Below, one piece after another: positions 59,212 to 64,000 of a stretch of DNA of 64,000 nt. The number at the start of each line of letters is the position of its first letter. Position 1 is the stretch's first letter. The notes under the pieces are model-generated. The model ran no database searches. It saw only the letters and a list, made by a program, of their open reading frames with translations, and was not told where the DNA came from. A program made the translations under genes and the position numbers. The stretch comes from Pleurostoma richardsiae (taxonomy: Eukaryota > Ascomycota > Sordariomycetes > Calosphaeriales > Pleurostomataceae), in the NCBI GenBank assembly GCA_030052745.1, contig JANBVO010000015.1, forward strand, positions 496,001 through 560,000, given 5' to 3'.

Positions 59212-61097
59212 TCTCAACAAGTGTAACGTTGAATGGAAGCTGGTAACCACAGGACCTAACATGAAAAGGGTAAGGCAGCCAGGCATATATAGATAGGAAC
59301 AAGCCATCAATGGCTTTCGACAGCCACACAATTCATTGTCACCCGAGAATTTCCCGGTTGGACAATACCAGCTTATCAGGCCCGCACCGGCTGCATACAT
59401 ACCTACATAATATGGGTCCCAGCGGTATCTGACTGGTTGATTACGATTCCGCCGCGTTGTTGCGGGAGCACAGCGGTCCAGCTCGTTGAGCTAAGCTAAT
59501 ACCGGACGCAACGCCTCCGTCTGCCGGTACTACGACCCATGCAGGCGAAGTTTGGCGCACGATTTCCACAGGGCCCTTTGCCATATATCCAGCCGGCCAA
59601 GATCCATGTTCGTGCGGTAATGTGCTTAACCAAGTAATAAGCGGGCTTCCACGAAGTGATTTTACAATTGCTCACGAGTTGAAGTAAACCATGATACAGA
59701 GCGCCTACCCGTAACCATATCCGACATCAGTGCAGTTTAAGGCAAGTCTATGCCAGAGGTAATCGTGCTAGATGACAATACCCAGACCCAGGTTCCTCCA
59801 ATAGGTGGTGTCGCAAAGGTATACAAGTCATGCACTCTGTTTCAATGGTAGACAGTTCTGTTCGGGACAGGTCACGAACAAGAGACTCACGATGATTTAG
59901 ACGAGGGCATAAGTAAGGGAAGCAAGGGCACGAGAACAGAAAGCAAGTTTATGACATGTAGGAGCCGATAGAGCACAGGAAAAAGGTCATCAAGAAGAAG
60001 TACGGGGATCTATTGCCCGTAGTCTAGGTGTGGTACGCCCCGCGAGTGCGATGGGTCGCAGCATGTCCGTGCGAGAGAAAACTACCAAAGGCCCCTTGAT
60101 CCAGCAATTGGGCTGCCGTTCTCTACAGATTCACAAGGTGCCGATCTCGTTGCCGAGGTTTGAGCGGCGATGACAGCAGCAGCGCAACCAAGTGCCAGGT
60201 ATTACGCGGCGATTTGATTGATTGCCATCTTATAGCGTATATCTGGCGACTAACGAAGAACCACATAGACAATGTAAGTTCTTCGATCGAGCTTCAACTT
60301 TCTTGGTGCTTGGATCTTGTCCACTGTCCGTGCCACGCCGCCTGGGGAGTGTACAATGTCAGCCAGTCCTGTAGGTGATTGATTACCTGCCACGGGTCTT
60401 ATTCCCTAGATCTGGGCAAAGTAAGTGGCTCCTGAGTCCGAACAGGTGTACAAGAGTTCAGAACTGATCCTACGGCTTCTTCAGCTCGTTCCCAGTTTAA
60501 GTTGGTCGGTGATCCGCTTGCTGATCAACGATTCGTACCCGGCGTTTGTCAGCTGGGCGGTGTGTATTACTGTACTGCAGGAGCACTAACGTTAAGTAGC
60601 CAGGGCCCAATGCCATCGGATCACGCCATCCGCCAATAGCGGGGTCTCCCTGCGGGGTTCATCTCAGGGACAAACGACCTGGAGGGCCTGACATTGGTTG
60701 GCGTTGAAATGCGCTCAATGGCCGAGCTATCACGACATCTTAGCAAGATCTTAGGAACTGCGTCTTGGTAACCTCCTCGGTTATGCTTGTAGCTATGCCG
60801 TGCTGGGACTGGAGAACAGTAGCTGCAGCATCAAGTACCTTGAGATTGTGGGCGAGGTATTTTACCAGCTTGATATGCCCTAACCTACTAATGCTGCCAG
60901 ATGGCAGGGGCCGCTGGAAGAAGGGGAGGAAGACCCGAACCTAATAAGCACGCAATTGGCGGCTTCCGTTGAACTTAGTTCGAGGCTCTTGTCTATAAAA
61001 TCGGGGTGCATGTCCCAAGCTCTCTCAACTTTCCTACTTGTCTCTCTCGTCACCCATCTTTCGCCCGCGTCCTCACGTCCATTTCTAACAAGGCGCC
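59212..61097. other. intergenic, PhyH to DUF1993
   Basis: Nearly 1.9 kb without a supported gene. The two flanking genes are divergent, so both promoters lie here. A pyrimidine-rich segment near 61020-61085 looks like the leader of the DUF1993 gene. Confidence 0.5.
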
Positions 61098-61665
61098 ATG
61101 GCTGGATTTACTGTGTACGATGTGGTCATTACCACCTTTATCAATGGCTTGAAAACCTTCGATCACATTCTCAGCAAGGCAGAGGAGTACGCCGAGGAGA
61201 AGGGGCTTGACGTCAACACGGTCTTCGCCGAGGCTCGCCTCATCCAGGACCAGAACCCTCTGACGTTTCAGGTTCAGAACGCCACTAAGGTCGTGAAGCT
61301 CAGCGTTGGTCGCCTGACAGGCGTTGAACTCGAGCCGTTCAGCGACAAGGAGAAGACGATCGAGGACTTGCACAAGCGTATCCAAGACACACTGCAATTG
61401 CTCAAGTCCATCAAGCCCGACGATGTCAACCCCAAGGGTGATGAAGAAATAGAGGTGTAAGTCAACTCTATCTTAAGTTTACCTTCGATTGAGATACTTA
61501 TGGTGAGGCAGGCCGTTTGGAAGGGTCTCGAGGAAGAACGCCGTTCTGGCGCATGGGATCCCCAATTTCTTTTTCCACTTGACCACGGCGTATTCTATTC
61601 TTAGACACAAGGGTGTCCCTCTTGGAAAGGCGGACTTCATAACCGATTTCATTGGGCAAAGATAA
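61098..61665 (+). CDS. DUF1993 family protein
   Basis: Exons 61098-61456 and 61512-61665 join to 170 residues, the usual length for this family of unknown function, found in fungi and bacteria. The N-terminal helix pair (FTVYDVVITTFINGLKTFDHILSKAEEYA) and the C-terminal HGIPNFFFHLTTAYSILRHKGVPLGKADFI segment are diagnostic. The frame of exon 1 ends in a stop four bases past the donor, so a reading without the intron gives a truncated 120-residue product that misses the whole C-terminal domain. The donor GTAAGT and the acceptor GGCAG are good. The DinB-like fold suggested for the family is established only in general terms; no reaction is known. It stands alone between intergenic stretches. 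Confidence 0.88.
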
Positions 61666-62483
61666 TGTTCCATTCGTACAGTGACGGTGGATATCCATGA
61701 GTCCCTTGCAACCTAAGAATAACATAAATTCGAGTTGCCAATATTGCGAAAATGCAACCTACTCAACAATGTTTTGTCGTTTGCCCATCTTCTTTGTTCT
61801 ATTGACCTAATTCCGTAGTGACTAAACTAGTAGTGCCGGGATCATAGGTAAATGCGTCTCCTACAGGACTTTGCTCATCGTGGTCGACTTTGGGTTGTAG
61901 GTTGGTCGTCTCCAAAAGACAATACCGCAAAGGAAACCCATGACCTTCCCCATTGGAGATTGGACTCGCGAAACATCTATTCCAAGCACAACAGGAAAGC
62001 ACACTAGGCTCAACGCCTAAAGCTGTGATAACTTTCTAGCACGGTGGTGTTGAAACTGTAGAAAAGCAGAAATATCGAACCATGCAAGATACGACTGCTC
62101 TGTACCCCGGTCGTCTCTTGTTGACCGAAGACTGTCTCTATCGCTGCTTGCGGTAGGTGTGTACATAGCGAGGGCAGTTCTAGTTTGGCATTTTGGAGTA
62201 TGCCTGGACCGCGTTCATCTAAGCAGGACAGCTGAGAGTAGTCACCGTAGAGGGAAGCCAACTAGTGGTCTGGGTCTCTGGTGTCCATGCTGTGTCCGCC
62301 GTAGTTCTCTGCCAAATGCTGGAGAATGTACGCCATACTCTACTCGTGTTCCCATAAAAGAGTGTGTTTCCTCTTTGCACGCGGAAAACTGTATGTCCCA
62401 AGTCTACCATCGTAGCGCCACGGTCACCGAAAGCGAGTGCTCTAGGCTGGACGCTCTAGGCTACGACGCCGCCAACACGCACC
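61666..62483. other. convergent intergenic spacer
   Basis: Between the DUF1993 stop and the right-edge transporter stop. No gene or repeat recognised. Confidence 0.5.
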
Positions 62484-64000
62484 CTAATGTGCGAAGCGGA
62501 AATCAAGCCTCCTGCTGCCACGTAGCGTCGTATTCCGGATGTAATCGTTTTTCTGGTCCTCAGTCATCCCATTCCAGACCTTCTCTCTCTGCTTGTTCCT
62601 CCAGATGTAGTAGACCTTTGTAAGAAGGAAGACTGCGATGGAGAGGAGATTGATGATGAAGAGGTTCTTATTACCGCGATGATACAACGGTTTGTCATCG
62701 GTGCGGTAGATGTTATTCGACACGATGTTTCCGAGCTGGACCGACATCTGGTGTTTTGCATTAGACGGGTATTCAATCGAGCGTGGTCTTAGGGCTGGCT
62801 CACGTTATATACAGCTGCAGAGACTGATCGAGTACCCACGTTGTTGGAATTCGTAGATGTCCAGGCGACGAGGATAGCATCTGATTGGTAAACAATGAGT
62901 AAGAGAACGCCAGAGCTACCGCAGCTCGCAATAGGAGTGAGTCTAAGATACACTTACGGCAATATGGATAAGACAACACGGTTGTGACGAGTGCGTATGT
63001 CCCCCATTTGTCAACGACAACTCCCGGCCACCAGCGTAACGCAATGATGCAAGGTAGTGTCCAGATGGACTGGATCATGGACACGAGAGTTCGTTCGTTC
63101 AACCATTCTGACAGGCGGGTTATCAGGAGCAGGTTGATGATATGGAAAACACTCTATTCCGACTTCAGTATCTCAATCCACAGAGACTAATACGGGTGGG
63201 ACAGGTTTACGCCACTTACTGCTGGGATGGTCAATAGATTCGTAGTGAAGGGGCTGAACCCAATAGACCTAAGAGTCAAGGTCATGTATGATCCAGGTGG
63301 AGATTGGGGAATATAGGCCACAAGACCGATAGCGTACAACGGCCACAGGTCGTAGTCTTTAAGAGCTTCCCACAGTCTCTTGGGGGTGATAGCCTGCCGG
63401 TTGTGCATGTCACCCTTGGAAGGATCGTCACGAAGCACCCGATTAACGACGATGGAGACTTCTCGGTCTGTAAACCAGCCGTTCGGGCGAAACCATCTCT
63501 TGGTTTGGACTGCTGAAGCCGGCATGTAGAAGAAGGAGACAATGCCGACGAGGAGGGTAATCAGCCCTTCAACCAAGAAAAGCCAGCGCCAGCCGGCCCA
63601 CCCATGGACACCGCGGAGATGCAACAAGGCGAAGGCAAGAAGAGATGTAATGATACTTGTGACGGAGAGTGTAGTCCAGAAGTAACTGATGGGAGAGTGA
63701 GATTCCAATATCATATGCGCTTTGTCGAGGAAGACGGCGATGGCACACATACCTAAGACGAATTGGAAGTTCGCGGGAAGTATAGAAATAAGACAACCAG
63801 AGGACAATATCAGGAATGAACCCGCCCTATGTAAGTCAGCCTACCAGTCCACCTTTCAACAAGGGGAGGGCTCTTACCTCAAGCAGACCAAGCAGGCTAC
63901 GCGTGGCGAGGAAGGTTGACCTTCCAGTGAGGGCACACTGAGATGTGGCGACGATCGACCACAGAACCATCTGAGTGGGAATCCACCTGTCGGGACCTAT
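62484..64000 (-). CDS. MFS transporter, Dal5/allantoate-permease-like (5'-partial)
   Basis: On the complement, exons 64000(partial)-63878, 63826-63753, 63685-63220, 63153-62958, 62880-62804 and 62747-62484 join to 399 residues of a longer protein whose N-terminus lies beyond the window edge. The segments [47 protein letters not shown] and the C-terminal [29 protein letters not shown] match the allantoate/nicotinate permease branch of the ACS family. The terminal [15 protein letters not shown] tail is also typical. All five visible junctions agree in phase. The substrate is unknown. Together with the upstream ACS member, the window has two genes of this transporter family within 6 kb of each other. 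Confidence 0.87.

Overview
This is a stretch of a filamentous ascomycete (Pezizomycotina) nuclear chromosome. Nearly every gene is interrupted by short GT-AG introns, mostly about 50-90 bases. The content is typical of that group: a conidiation protein 6 gene, a Pth11/SAT4-type rhodopsin-like membrane protein, a Zn(II)2Cys6 regulator, a secreted tyrosinase, a cytochrome P450 and many MFS transporters. A Sordariomycete would fit, but the sequence alone does not settle class or genus. I reconstructed 26 protein genes by joining exons where reading phase, splice sites and family motifs agree; 25 are complete and one runs off the right edge. I found no rRNA, tRNA, CRISPR array or intact transposon.

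Layout. 0.3-14 kb: secreted serine carboxypeptidase S10, D-2-hydroxyacid dehydrogenase, OPT oligopeptide transporter, branched-chain aminotransferase, flavin-containing monooxygenase and an MFS transporter. Read together they suggest peptide digestion, uptake, transamination and reduction or oxidation of the products. 14.9-19.4 kb: a divergent pair of adenine deaminase-like amidohydrolase and Fur-type NCS1 permease sharing a 526-base promoter with five HGATAR sites, which looks like a nitrogen-regulated purine salvage pair. 20-23.8 kb: an SDR and an eight-exon MFS transporter containing a 22-base microexon. 23.8-30.4 kb: gene-poor, holding only con-6 and a 2-Cys peroxiredoxin.

30.4-45.2 kb: a luciferase-domain membrane protein, an HGGG esterase divergent from a Zn2Cys6 regulator, an aldo-keto reductase, a zinc butanediol-type dehydrogenase with a possible mitochondrial presequence, and the Pth11-like protein. 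47.3-59.2 kb: tyrosinase, SDR, CYP504-like P450, membrane dipeptidase M19, ACS-type MFS transporter and a phytanoyl-CoA dioxygenase-like enzyme. This is a tailoring-type enzyme set with no NRPS, PKS or terpene backbone in view and is the best candidate for an undescribed pathway. 61-64 kb: a DUF1993 protein and a partial allantoate-permease-type MFS transporter.

All functions are inferred from recognisable motifs. Exon borders were derived by hand and checked only for phase consistency.
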